This document shows, one piece after another, positions 1-9,095 of a stretch of DNA of 43,001 bases. Every line of letters starts with the position of its first letter. Position 1 is the first letter of the stretch. This DNA is from Candidatus Thalassarchaeaceae archaeon (lineage in GTDB: Archaea; Thermoplasmatota; Poseidoniia; Poseidoniales; Thalassarchaeaceae). The notes beneath the pieces were generated by a model. It did not search any database. It saw only the letters and a list, made by a program, of their open reading frames with translations, and was not told where the DNA came from. The position numbers and the translations under genes are program-made. Location: NCBI GenBank assembly GCA_029250665.1, contig JAQXEV010000008.1, positions 1-43,001 of the forward strand, in the 5' to 3' direction.

Positions 1-1
1 C

Positions 2-508
2 CAACCTATGTTCTCCGCCTACGGGTATGAGTGGCATAGTGTTGAACAGGCTCTTCAGGCACTGAAGTTCCCCGAAGGATCCATCGGCAGAAAGCATATC
101 CTGAATTGCACCCCAGATGAAATGGAGGGAAGCGCTTCTTACGGCATGCGCGTGTGGATTTTGGGACAACGGAAGCCTCCGAATTTCTCAGATTGGGTGT
201 TGAGGAAGGGCTGGAATCTCGAGAAAGTTAAGGTCATTTACATTCTAAACCTGGCGAAGTACGCTTCAAATGAGTCATTCCAAAAAGACCTGGTGAATGT
301 CACGAATGGCCACCGCATTATTGGCAGATTGAGCACGAACTCTCATCGCCATGGTAAAAACTGGAAATTCTGGAATGAGAATACGCAGACGGCTATCAGG
401 AGCCTAATCATCAAAGGGGAGGACTTGCGTGTTGTCATTGCGAGCATCGGGGAAATGTCCGGAGCGGAAGTCGAGAAATTACTGATGGGTGTAAGCAATG
501 AAGACTAG
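2..508 (+). CDS. NADAR-family (YbiA/DUF1768-like) protein, 5' end cut off
   Basis: The reading frame is open to the window edge. The first in-frame ATG is at 8, but the protein probably starts upstream, because NADAR domains carry a strand (FSNFYP-type) before the part visible here. Counting from that ATG, residues 7-21 (YEWHSVEQALQALKF) match the family motif W-x-SVE-x-x-x-Q-x-x-KF. Residues 67-99 give the W...V...L..KY..N..F...L block, and WKFWNEN...LI near 119-134 matches the C-terminal block. NADAR proteins act on ADP-ribose or related N-glycosides; YbiA handles riboflavin-pathway intermediates and others remove ADP-ribose from guanine. The stop codon lies 11 bp inside the next gene, so the two are probably translated together. 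The exact substrate cannot be told from sequence. Confidence 0.7.
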   Translation, partial: QPMFSAYGYEWHSVEQALQALKFPEGSIGRKHILNCTPDEMEGSASYGMRVWILGQRKPPNFSDWVLRKGWNLEKVKVIYILNLAKYASNESFQKDLVNVTNGHRIIGRLSTNSHRHGKNWKFWNENTQTAIRSLIIKGEDLRVVIASIGEMSGAEVEKLLMGVSNED

Positions 509-1043
509 TGATAGCCATCCCATGTGGATAGCCGAGATAGACCTCGGGGGTAGGAAGTTGGGCCTGAGTATATGCCCTGGTAAATTCCAACCAAACGCCA
601 TGTCGGGCGCTTGGAACAGGTCCCTCGATAAGGATCTCGATAAGATAAAAAAACAAGGATATGATGTGGTAGTTTCATTGATCGAGGACCATGAATTCAA
701 AGAACTTCGAGTCACAAAATTACAAGAAGTTACAGAACGCTCCAAGATGCATTGGATTTGGGCACCGATTACGGATGGTGGAGTGCCCGAAGGGCGAGCA
801 TATGAAGGCCTAAACTCGGTAATCGATTTGCTGGAGAACAACCGGTCAGTCTTCGTTCACTGCAAAGGGGGGCTTGGCCGAGCGGGTACAGTGACAGCAT
901 GGGCAATCACCCATTTCGAAAGAACATCTGAATCTGCGATTAGCGAAGTCAGATCGGCCCGTAAGGGCGCTATCGAAAATTGGCAACAAGAAGAATGGGT
1001 CAAGAGAAATTCCGGATTGAGGATGCAAACTTCTCGTAGCTAA
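498..1043 (+). CDS. CDKN3-like dual-specificity / tyrosine phosphatase
   Basis: Protein of 181 residues with the cysteine phosphatase P-loop HCKGGLGRAG at 121-130 (nucleophile C122, phosphate-binding R128). The likely general acid is D93 in the PITDGGVP loop. The N-terminal region LGLSICPGK...WNRSLDKDLDKIKKQGYDVVVSL follows the pattern of the CDKN3-like (PF05706) branch. In bacteria this branch is often found beside ADP-ribosylglycohydrolases (family knowledge). It hydrolyses phosphoester bonds; the substrate is unknown. The start ATG at 498 overlaps the upstream NADAR gene, which points to a two-gene unit and possibly to stepwise processing of an ADP-ribose-type compound (inference). Confidence 0.8.
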   Translation: MKTSDSHPMWIAEIDLGGRKLGLSICPGKFQPNAMSGAWNRSLDKDLDKIKKQGYDVVVSLIEDHEFKELRVTKLQEVTERSKMHWIWAPITDGGVPEGRAYEGLNSVIDLLENNRSVFVHCKGGLGRAGTVTAWAITHFERTSESAISEVRSARKGAIENWQQEEWVKRNSGLRMQTSRS

Positions 1044-1072
1044 ATGCAACCTCAGTGAGATATTCAGCCCGC

Positions 1073-1089
1073 CGAAAACCCATATATGG
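1073..1089 (+). promoter_or_regulatory. BRE/TATA promoter of metK
   Basis: CGAAAAC followed by the palindromic TATA element CCATATATGG (1080-1089). Its centre is about 24 bp before the metK ATG at 1109. This is the spacing of an archaeal promoter whose transcript begins at the start codon, so a leaderless mRNA is expected. No riboswitch could fit. Confidence 0.7.
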
Positions 1090-1108
1090 CTGGACGGCCG
1101 GATGAACC

Positions 1109-2347
1109 ATGACTGCGCTCTTTACCTCTGAATCGGTGAGCGCAGGGCATCCTGACAAGGTCTGTGATGCAATCTCTGATGCGATTGTCGACGCGTGTCT
1201 AAACATTGATTCTAGCGCACGCGTCGCAGTCGAAACTCTGGTCAAAGGAATGAGCCACAAAGCGGTGATTATCCTCGCTGGAGAAGTCAGCCTCGATGGC
1301 GATGCTCCCGACTACGAAGCCATCGCTCGTGCTACAGCCGCTCGCATCGGCTACACCAATCACGCAATTGGTATGGATGCGACTTCGAGTGATTTGTGCG
1401 AAGTCCAAGTCAATGTGACGACGCAGGCTGCGAATATCGCCCAAGGCGTCGATGGGAACTCACTGGATGATGTTGGTGCCGGCGATCAGGGAATGATGTT
1501 CGGATACGCCTGCACTGAGACCGAGACAGGTGGGCAATTACACGGTCGCTACTTTCCTCTTCCAGCCGCTCTCGCTCAGCGTATCTGCCGCCGCCTCGAC
1601 ATGATAGTTGCAAGCGGCGAAATAGACTGGATTCGACCGGATGGAAAGAGTCAGGTAACAGTCGAATACGACGACGATGGAAACCCGTTGAGGGTACACA
1701 CCGTAGTCGTCGCAGTGCAGCATGATAATGCTCTGAAAGATCGCTTCGGAGGCGATGTTGAAGCCGAGCAGGCACACATTCGCGAGGTCATCAAGAGTGA
1801 GGTTGTGGAGCACGCGATTCCAGCCCACTGGATAGAGGGTGGCTACATTCTGCACGTCAATGGAACCGGCCGCTTCGCCGATCCTGGCGGACCTTACGCA
1901 GATGCAGGCATCACAGGTCGAAAAATCGTCGTCGATACCTATGGTGGGATGGCTCGACACGGCGGCGGGGCTTTCTCCGGCAAGGATCCTACCAAGGTCG
2001 ATCGCTCCGCCACTTACTACGCACGCTGGGCGGCCAAGCATGTTGTCGCATCGGGACTTGCCTCCCGCTGCGAGATTCAAGTCGCCTACGTCATCGGCGT
2101 GGCTGCTCCAGTCAGCTTGCGCGTCGAGACTTTCGGGACCGGCACAATCAGTGATGACGAATTGACCACACGCGTGGCCAACGTCTTCGACTTCCGACCA
2201 GCCGCCATCGTGCAGCAACTCAAACTCAACCGCCCACTATACTCAGCAACCGCCGCGGGCGGGCACTTCGGTCGCCCACCAACCGAGGCAGGGCACTTTG
2301 AATGGGAGCGCATCGATCAGTCTAGGCTCGATGCTCTCAACTCTTGA
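1109..2347 (+). CDS. metK: S-adenosylmethionine synthetase, bacterial/eukaryotic type
   Basis: Makes S-adenosylmethionine from methionine and ATP. Clear MetK signatures: FTSESVSAGHPDK at 5-17 (catalytic His14), GAGDQGMMFGYA at 123-134 (ATP-binding loop), DAGITGRKIVVDTYG at 265-279 and GGGAFSGKDPTKVDRS at 285-300. At 412 residues it is slightly longer than the usual ~385, with an acidic stretch (VTVEYDDDGNPLRVHTVVVAVQH) around 183-205 that replaces the usual strand-turn. Most Archaea use the very divergent archaeal MAT family, so this bacterial-type enzyme suggests gene transfer into the lineage. It has its own promoter; an ABC-F gene follows after 37 bp. Confidence 0.95.
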   Translation: MTALFTSESVSAGHPDKVCDAISDAIVDACLNIDSSARVAVETLVKGMSHKAVIILAGEVSLDGDAPDYEAIARATAARIGYTNHAIGMDATSSDLCEVQVNVTTQAANIAQGVDGNSLDDVGAGDQGMMFGYACTETETGGQLHGRYFPLPAALAQRICRRLDMIVASGEIDWIRPDGKSQVTVEYDDDGNPLRVHTVVVAVQHDNALKDRFGGDVEAEQAHIREVIKSEVVEHAIPAHWIEGGYILHVNGTGRFADPGGPYADAGITGRKIVVDTYGGMARHGGGAFSGKDPTKVDRSATYYARWAAKHVVASGLASRCEIQVAYVIGVAAPVSLRVETFGTGTISDDELTTRVANVFDFRPAAIVQQLKLNRPLYSATAAGGHFGRPPTEAGHFEWERIDQSRLDALNS

Positions 2348-2364
2348 CCGATGCACACATCAAG

Positions 2365-2380
2365 GGGCGGCAAGCCGCCC
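2365..2380. repeat. GC-rich hairpin between metK and the ABC-F gene
   Basis: Perfect inverted repeat GGGCGGC-AA-GCCGCCC (a 6-bp stem with a CAAG tetraloop if folded as RNA). It lies 18 bp after the metK stop and ends 4 bp before the next ATG. There is no T-tract, so it is not a classical terminator. It may halt or stabilise the metK mRNA or affect initiation of the next gene. Confidence 0.5.
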
Positions 2381-2384
2381 GACC

Positions 2385-4031
2385 ATGGCGCGCGAACTCA
2401 TTCGCATCGAGGATGTGCACCGCGCCTTCGGTCCAGTCAAGGTTCTAGACAGCGTTAATCTACGCATTGACGAAGGCGATCGCATCGGTGTAGTTGGCCA
2501 TAATGGCGCGGGTAAAACCACTCTGCTGCGAACTATTTCTGATCAGGATCAAGACATCGGAGACATCGTATTCGCCCCTGGCTTACGCCTCGCTTTCCTA
2601 ACACAAATTCGAGACATTGACGAGGGTGCAACTCTCGAACAAGAAATCAATCGGCGAGGCCGCCAATTTCAGGAACTTGAGGATGAGATAACTTCTCTCG
2701 AAGCTAGGATGGCCGAGCCTTCATTCTACGAGGGGGATTGGCAACCCGACATCGATCGTTACCAAGAATTGCAGTCGTTGATGGCTCGCAGTGGAGGCAC
2801 AAATGTCGCAAGTCATGCACAGGAGATTCTGCGCGCTCTCGACCTCGCTCATCACCCACTTGACATGCCTCTTGCCTCACTCTCTGGAGGTGAGCGAGCG
2901 AAAGTTGCCCTCGCGCGCCAACTCGTCGGCCTCTCTGAGATCGACGTATTCTTCCTTGACGAGCCGACTAACCACCTCGATCTCGCCACCCTCGATTGGC
3001 TCGAGACCTTCCTTACCACATTCGATGGCGCTCTCCTCCTAGTCAGTCACGACAGATATTTCCTCGACCGCGTTTGCAATGGCATTGTTGAGATTCAAGA
3101 CACCCGAGCGAAGGGTTACCCTGGAAACTACAGTTCGTACCTGCAGCAAAAGGAACTATTCCTCCAAACACTCGCTGACCGCATCAAAAAAACCCAAGCC
3201 GAAGTGAAACGCTTGACTGGGGCATTACAGTCGATGAAGCGCGCGAATAAATATGACAAATCAATCTCTCAGAAAAGATTCTTGCTCGCGCGTGCGCAGG
3301 GAGAATTACGTTGGTTGAAGTCCCTCAAACCGCGCGAACGCCGAGGACTGAATTTCAGATTGGAATCGACAGAGAAGAGCAGTCTTGAAGTCCTCGACTT
3401 CCACAAAGCATCCCTTACTTTCGATGGACTCAATCGCCCGATCATCAAGGGTCTTGAATTATCGGTTTCGAGAGCTCAAAAGATAGGTATCGTGGGACCG
3501 AATGGCGCAGGAAAAACCACTCTACTGCGCCTCATCCAAGGCGAAATTAAACTCGACGAAGGGACCATCGATGTCAAGCCGGGTGTTCAGATTGGATATT
3601 TCCATCAAGATCACCGTTCCCTCAACTTTGACATGACTCCTGTAGATCAGGTCCGCTTACTCAAACCGCGCATGGATTATGGAGACATCCGCTCCCTCCT
3701 TGGCCGCTTCCAATTCACCAGTGAAATGGTCGAAACTAAACTCTCGAAACTAAGTGGCGGCGAGAGGGCGCGAGTTGCTATGCTCCAACTCCTGCTTGAG
3801 GACAATAATCTGCTTCTACTCGACGAGCCGACGAACCATCTCGACACCGATGCCAAGGAGGCTCTAGAAGAGGCTCTCGAGGATTATGAGGGCAGCATAA
3901 TCACCGTCAGTCACGACAGATGGTTCCTCGACAGAATCTGTGACACCATCTGGGAATTACCTGGCGATGGCAGTCTATGGATTTGGCCGGGTAATTATTC
4001 GGATTACATTCGCCGAAAGCGCGGAGAATGA
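2385..4031 (+). CDS. ABC-F family ATPase (Uup/EttA-like)
   Basis: Soluble protein with two ABC ATPase domains and no membrane segment. Domain 1 has Walker A GHNGAGKTT (about 38-46), signature LSGGE (166-170) and LDEPTNHLD (191-199). Domain 2 has GPNGAGKTT (about 370-378), LSGGERARVAM (about 455) and LLLDEPTNHLD (about 476). The basic, helical linker between them (about 255-330) is the ABC-F P-site tRNA-interaction element. ABC-F proteins bind the ribosomal E-site and adjust translation. The start at 2385 (MARELIRIEDV) is preferred: it begins just before the first ABC strand and does not overlap metK, unlike the upstream in-frame start at 2298. A T-rich stretch follows the stop. Confidence 0.9.
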   Translation: MARELIRIEDVHRAFGPVKVLDSVNLRIDEGDRIGVVGHNGAGKTTLLRTISDQDQDIGDIVFAPGLRLAFLTQIRDIDEGATLEQEINRRGRQFQELEDEITSLEARMAEPSFYEGDWQPDIDRYQELQSLMARSGGTNVASHAQEILRALDLAHHPLDMPLASLSGGERAKVALARQLVGLSEIDVFFLDEPTNHLDLATLDWLETFLTTFDGALLLVSHDRYFLDRVCNGIVEIQDTRAKGYPGNYSSYLQQKELFLQTLADRIKKTQAEVKRLTGALQSMKRANKYDKSISQKRFLLARAQGELRWLKSLKPRERRGLNFRLESTEKSSLEVLDFHKASLTFDGLNRPIIKGLELSVSRAQKIGIVGPNGAGKTTLLRLIQGEIKLDEGTIDVKPGVQIGYFHQDHRSLNFDMTPVDQVRLLKPRMDYGDIRSLLGRFQFTSEMVETKLSKLSGGERARVAMLQLLLEDNNLLLLDEPTNHLDTDAKEALEEALEDYEGSIITVSHDRWFLDRICDTIWELPGDGSLWIWPGNYSDYIRRKRGE

Positions 4032-4050
4032 TGGTAGCCGAAATCCAGCA

Positions 4051-4066
4051 ATTTTCTCCAATTTTT
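4051..4066 (+). terminator. T-rich terminator after the ABC-F gene
   Basis: Two T-runs (ATTTT and ATTTTT) lie 20-35 bp after the ABC-F stop codon. Archaeal RNA polymerase commonly terminates at such oligo-T tracts. Two short inverted repeats follow in the same gap, GGACC/GGTCC at 4077-4091 and CCGAC-ATG-GTCGG at 4120-4132. Nothing else is recognisable before the next start. Confidence 0.45.
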
Positions 4067-4169
4067 CGCCTGATTCGGACCTGTCCGGTCCATCCTCTAT
4101 GGTAGAACAAACCTCTCGACCGACATGGTCGGAAGCCGAACCTCCACTTTGAGCGCCTTGAATACCAAA

Positions 4170-7100
4170 ATGAACAGCAGAATCGAAGTCGAGCGAGCCC
4201 AACTCGCATCAGCCCTCGTTTTACTCATGCTGGCTTCGCTCGCAGCACCCTCGTTGCTAGCAATTTCAACCGAATCAGATGAGTTGGTAGAACAGCCGAC
4301 GAGATTCCCTACGGCCAATGGAACGGTCGATGAGGGAGACGCTCAAACCCTTCTGAGCAATCTCAATGCTAACAATCCAATCGACGTCATGGGAGTGATG
4401 GATGATTCAAACCGCATCCACCTTGTTTGGATCGAAAATACCAGTACTCCGTTACTGCGCTACGCTCTAATTCAGATTTCATCGGGCGTAGACACCGTCT
4501 TGATTTCGACCACTCAGGTCGGTGACGCCAATGCTACTTCGCTTTCGAGCCCAGCGATGGTAATTGACTCACAAGGCCGGGTTCATCTCGTCTGGGCGAT
4601 TACCGACACCGACATCCTCTACACACTTCTCGACCCTTCCGAGGATGATCTCGACGGCTCAGCTGGAGATATCCAGAACATGACCATCGCTTCGCATACA
4701 GTCGCCGATGGAACTGGAACTCGCTCCTCGCCCGACATCGCTGTCGATTCGTACGACGCTGTTCACATTGTCTGGGTCGACACTTATGATCCGCAAGGCA
4801 TCTACTTTGGCAGCCCCCTAATCTACTACTGCATGCTCTCTGAGGACTCGAACAATGGCTTCCAGGTCCTCATCAACGCAACCCTCGTGACCCCGGCTCT
4901 GGGGCACCGAGGAAACCCAGCGGTTAGTATCGGCGCGAACAATACCGTCGTTATCGTCTGGGAAGATACCCGTGGTTCGATTGTTGAGTACGTCGGGCTG
5001 CTTGATTCGTCTGGTTCGATGACGACAGAATGGATCGATATGTGTGCTGTCTTCTATGGTGGTACGCTGACAACTGGCGAGAACTTCGCCGGTATCAAGC
5101 CAATGCTCGAGGCGGCAAATATCACCGTGCTCGAAACTCTATACACACTGAGTGGCAATATGGCCAATGCAAACTCTCACCAAAATTGCGCGAACGCGAT
5201 TACTACAGGTAACGATGGCTCCAACGGTCCGCGTGCGACCTCACTTGGTCAGAATACCAGCGATACCTCTGGTGGAATTAGGCCTCTAACCGAGGTTGTC
5301 TACAATGGTTCAGCCCTAAGCATCCCCTCGGATTGGGGCTACTATTCTGAGATGTGGGGCCCGGGCTCGACATGGGCCTGTGAGTCGTGGAGGGATGCCT
5401 CGGGCAGCGCTCCAGGTAACCCTCCAACCACGGTTGATCACGCATGGAATCCGAATGCGACCAAGCTAGTCATTCCAGTCTCAGACGAAGGCCCGTTCGG
5501 TGGTTCCCCTGCTCTCAACGCTGATGATTACCAGAGCATCAACGAGTCACACGCTGCCTGTCTACAGGCTGGTGTGATTCCTGTGCCGGTTGCTGGAACA
5601 CTTGTCTATGGCCCGAGCACAATCCACTACAATGACACTCATGTGCGCCACCACATGATGAGTCTCGCACATTGTCCTGACATGAGTCAAGTGGGTGTCC
5701 ACGCTCGGTCCTGCAATGGTACGACTGTGGAGAACACTAATGCAGGCGGAGAGATGTTCTACTATCCAACCGAGGAATTAACCCAATTCCACGGAGATTT
5801 CGAGAATACTTACATCACCACAAGTTGGACTCATTCGGGCGCAGCCAATTGGTTCGTTCAGGACTATAATCGAGTATTGGATGGCAATTATTCTGCTCAG
5901 GCAGGCGCAATTGGCCACAGCCAACACTCAACCCTTGAGTACGCTGGCGCGATGAATGCAGGAACGCTTTCGTTCAATTATTCCATCTCGAGCGAAGTGA
6001 ATTATGACTACCTACTCTTCTGCGTTGACAACCCAAGTTGTTCGACCAGTTCCTTCACCTCAGCCTGGTCTGGAGAGGGCAATGGCACATACACCGCAGC
6101 AGTCGCGCCTGGGTACCACACTTACACTTGGAAGTACGTCAAGGACGGCTCCGTTGAAAGCGGGAATGATACGGCTTGGATTGACGATGTGCAATTGCCA
6201 ATCGCTTCCTACACTGATGAAATGAATCAGATGGTTAGTGCGATCATCAATATCACCACAGGAAGTGGTGCAACCAACACCTTCCTCACTGTCCTCAACC
6301 CATACTCGATGCTTTCCAACCCACGCTCGACATGGTCTGTGGGAGATTCCGGACACACAATCGATGAGATTACGGGCCAATATCAGGAAGATATCGGTCC
6401 GGACACCGATTGGTATTGGCGCGAAGACGGTGGTGGCTGGGATACTCTTGGCCATCTTGTTTTGGTGAATGATACGCAGATTTCGAAGGGGCACGGATGG
6501 GCAGTGAATCCAGAAGTCAATGTCGATGAAGATGGTAATATCCACATCGTCTGGATCGATGGACGCAGCACTTTCCCGTCGAAGGAAGGACCGAGCCAAT
6601 TGCACTACATGCAACTCGATCCCGACCGTCAAGGAACCCTCGACGGCGAGCCGAATGGTCTCGTGCTCGAGGAAGTAATGACGGTGAAGGATACCGCGGT
6701 CCTGCAATCGAATCTAATCTGGGGAGCGAACCCACGAGTTGACTTCGACCGCGATGGCTCGATTCACATCACATGGTTCGAGACACAACAGGCGAAGGCT
6801 GGAGATGCTGGAGTCGTCGAGTTGCGTTGGACTCGAATCCAATCACCGGTTATGAACGGATTCGAAGAGCTGCCGTTGAACCGATATCTCACACAGGCAT
6901 ACAGTGTGGTCAACACACGTACCATCACAAGCAGCACACAGAATCTGATGGGAGTCTTCGGCAGCGAATTCGATGCGAGTGCTCAGCCTATCGTCAAATT
7001 CGCATGGCCGGAGCGCACTATCGCTTGGACTGCTAATGATTGTAATGAGGCTGATAGCCAAGCGAATAAGTGGGATGTCTGCAAGTGGGACGAGGACATG

Positions 7101-9005
7101 TATGACATGGCCCTCAACCTTCATCCTACCGAGTCTGGGCATGTTACCATGCAGCCTGGACAATCAGTTGAGGTGGCAATGAATCTTCGAGGAATCCAAA
7201 TCCCAGGCTCTGCTGATCCAGTGACGATTGAGGTCGCAGGTGCCCTAGATGATTGGGATATCACAGTGGGCTTCGGTGAGAATTACCAACCTACGACTAC
7301 AATCACAGAAGGTGGTAATGAAGAGGTATTCCTGCTTCTTCGAGCGCCCGATATTCGACTAGTCAATGACGACCAGTCATTCGATGTTCTCGTGACGGTT
7401 CAATCGACCACGGATGACTTCGCAAACGCCCAGCGTTCTGTGCGAGTCGATTTGGTGAATGAGAATGACTGGAACGACGACGATCAGGACGGCGTCGCCG
7501 ATGAGGATGATCAATGTCAATTCGGTGAAACCGATTGGTACTCGGGCACGATGACCGATTACGATGGTGACGGCTGCCAAGATGCCACGGAGGATCTCGA
7601 TGACGACAATGACGGTGTCGAGGATTTGCTGGATGAGTGCCCGACGGGTGCGATGAACGACGATCGTGTCGATGCTGATGGCGATGGTTGTGATGACCTG
7701 CTTGAGGACCTCGATAACGACGGAGATTTGGTGCCAAACCATCTCGATCAGTGTCCGAATGGAGCTCAGTACTGGACTACCTTCTCCACCGATCACGATG
7801 GTGACGGATGCCGTGACGCGGATGAGGATGATAACGACGATAACGATCCATACCTCGACATCGATGATAATTGCCCAACCGGAACCATTGGTTGGACAGG
7901 AGAGGCTTACGATCACGATTCAGACGGCTGTCAGGACTACGAGGAAGACCTCGATGACGATAATGACGGAGTCCTCGACCACGATGACTCATGCCCCTAC
8001 GGAATGCTCGATTGGACTTCGAATGAGGTCAATGATCACGATGGAGATGGATGCAATGACATCTACGAGGATGCTGATGTTGACGACGACGGCGTCCTTG
8101 ACGACAAGGACCTGTGCATTACCGGTAAGTTCGGTTGGGACTCAAGCCCGTTGACTGATTGGGATGGTGACGGTTGTCACGATTCAGAAGAGGACTTAGA
8201 CGATGATGGAGATGGATTCCTCGATGTTGAAGATTCATGCGTCCGCAGTATGTCTCCGCATATCGTTGACGCCGACTTCGATGGTTGTGATGACAGAAAT
8301 GAGGACACTGACCTTGACAATGACGGCATCGAATCCTCAGAGGATAATTGCGAGACCAACCCGAATCCGGGTTGGATTTCGGCCCTCAATTCAGATCGTG
8401 ACCGCGATGGATGCGCCGACGCAACTGAGGACCAGGATGATGATGGCGATGGCATACTCGATATCGACGATGCTTGCCCAGTTAGCAATCGTGTGACAAT
8501 AGACCACGATAGCGATGGATGTATGGACGAATTCGACTTGGATGACGATAACGATGGCGTTCCTGACACCCGCGACCAGTGTGCTCACGGAGCTATCGGT
8601 TGGACCTCTGCCAAGCAGACAGATATCGACAGTGATGGCTGCTGGGATTCAGTTGAGGACATGTCTCTACCGCGCGGAATAGTTGCTACAATCACTGACT
8701 CCCCAGTCTTGATGGCTGCTCTCGCTGGGCTTGCTCTAGTTGGAGTTGCGGGAGCAGCGATGCAGTCTCGCACCCGTGGTCGACGCCGTGACGAAGGTCG
8801 CGACGGAACCCGAGAAGTCATCGATTCGATGCGCGATGAGGAGGCGGTTTGGTCGGTTAAGACCGAGCCAATCGAGACTCCGAAGTCAGCCGAACTCACG
8901 ACGGGCGATCAATTCCAGAAGTTGGTCGAGACTGGCTATTCAACTGAGGTCGCCCGAGCAATCGTCGCCTCTGAAGAAGCACTGAGGAATCGCGTCGAGG
9001 AGTGA
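4170..9005 (+). CDS. Giant surface protein: propeller-like repeats, vWA-like region, ten Ca-binding DxDxDG/Cys repeats, C-terminal membrane anchor
   Basis: Protein of 1,612 residues starting at MNSRIEVERAQ, followed by a signal peptide (SALVLLMLASLAAPSLLA). Repeats of the type D-x-x-(G)-x-IH(L/I)VW(I/V)(E/D) appear around 80-270 and again around 780-870 (for example DEDGNIHIVWIDGR), as in beta-propeller or sialidase-like blades. Between them lie a vWA-like stretch near 430-480 (KLVIPVSDEGPFGG...CLQAGVIPVPVAG) and a lectin/MAM-like beta-sandwich near 545-680. Residues about 1100-1490 hold ten thrombospondin-3-like units of ~40 residues, each rich in DxDxDG and carrying a Cys pair (DxC...DGC). 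A membrane helix near 1505-1530 precedes a basic stop-transfer run and a short cytoplasmic tail. It is probably cell-surface anchored and Ca2+-stiffened, for binding or adhesion; no catalytic site was identified. Confidence 0.8.
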   Translation: MNSRIEVERAQLASALVLLMLASLAAPSLLAISTESDELVEQPTRFPTANGTVDEGDAQTLLSNLNANNPIDVMGVMDDSNRIHLVWIENTSTPLLRYALIQISSGVDTVLISTTQVGDANATSLSSPAMVIDSQGRVHLVWAITDTDILYTLLDPSEDDLDGSAGDIQNMTIASHTVADGTGTRSSPDIAVDSYDAVHIVWVDTYDPQGIYFGSPLIYYCMLSEDSNNGFQVLINATLVTPALGHRGNPAVSIGANNTVVIVWEDTRGSIVEYVGLLDSSGSMTTEWIDMCAVFYGGTLTTGENFAGIKPMLEAANITVLETLYTLSGNMANANSHQNCANAITTGNDGSNGPRATSLGQNTSDTSGGIRPLTEVVYNGSALSIPSDWGYYSEMWGPGSTWACESWRDASGSAPGNPPTTVDHAWNPNATKLVIPVSDEGPFGGSPALNADDYQSINESHAACLQAGVIPVPVAGTLVYGPSTIHYNDTHVRHHMMSLAHCPDMSQVGVHARSCNGTTVENTNAGGEMFYYPTEELTQFHGDFENTYITTSWTHSGAANWFVQDYNRVLDGNYSAQAGAIGHSQHSTLEYAGAMNAGTLSFNYSISSEVNYDYLLFCVDNPSCSTSSFTSAWSGEGNGTYTAAVAPGYHTYTWKYVKDGSVESGNDTAWIDDVQLPIASYTDEMNQMVSAIINITTGSGATNTFLTVLNPYSMLSNPRSTWSVGDSGHTIDEITGQYQEDIGPDTDWYWREDGGGWDTLGHLVLVNDTQISKGHGWAVNPEVNVDEDGNIHIVWIDGRSTFPSKEGPSQLHYMQLDPDRQGTLDGEPNGLVLEEVMTVKDTAVLQSNLIWGANPRVDFDRDGSIHITWFETQQAKAGDAGVVELRWTRIQSPVMNGFEELPLNRYLTQAYSVVNTRTITSSTQNLMGVFGSEFDASAQPIVKFAWPERTIAWTANDCNEADSQANKWDVCKWDEDMYDMALNLHPTESGHVTMQPGQSVEVAMNLRGIQIPGSADPVTIEVAGALDDWDITVGFGENYQPTTTITEGGNEEVFLLLRAPDIRLVNDDQSFDVLVTVQSTTDDFANAQRSVRVDLVNENDWNDDDQDGVADEDDQCQFGETDWYSGTMTDYDGDGCQDATEDLDDDNDGVEDLLDECPTGAMNDDRVDADGDGCDDLLEDLDNDGDLVPNHLDQCPNGAQYWTTFSTDHDGDGCRDADEDDNDDNDPYLDIDDNCPTGTIGWTGEAYDHDSDGCQDYEEDLDDDNDGVLDHDDSCPYGMLDWTSNEVNDHDGDGCNDIYEDADVDDDGVLDDKDLCITGKFGWDSSPLTDWDGDGCHDSEEDLDDDGDGFLDVEDSCVRSMSPHIVDADFDGCDDRNEDTDLDNDGIESSEDNCETNPNPGWISALNSDRDRDGCADATEDQDDDGDGILDIDDACPVSNRVTIDHDSDGCMDEFDLDDDNDGVPDTRDQCAHGAIGWTSAKQTDIDSDGCWDSVEDMSLPRGIVATITDSPVLMAALAGLALVGVAGAAMQSRTRGRRRDEGRDGTREVIDSMRDEEAVWSVKTEPIETPKSAELTTGDQFQKLVETGYSTEVARAIVASEEALRNRVEE

Positions 9006-9095
9006 ATCGCGATGAAGAGGGATGCGGGGGCGATTCGCCATCCGCGCCCTCTAGCAGCGCTTGAGCACCTTGAAAACAACCAGGGAGGTTGAGGG

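Noticed and set aside
7363-8588. Long antisense ORFs opposite the DxDxDG repeats
   Set aside because: They arise from the repeated GAT/GAC-rich codons of the surface protein and encode Ile/Val/His-rich low-complexity sequence.
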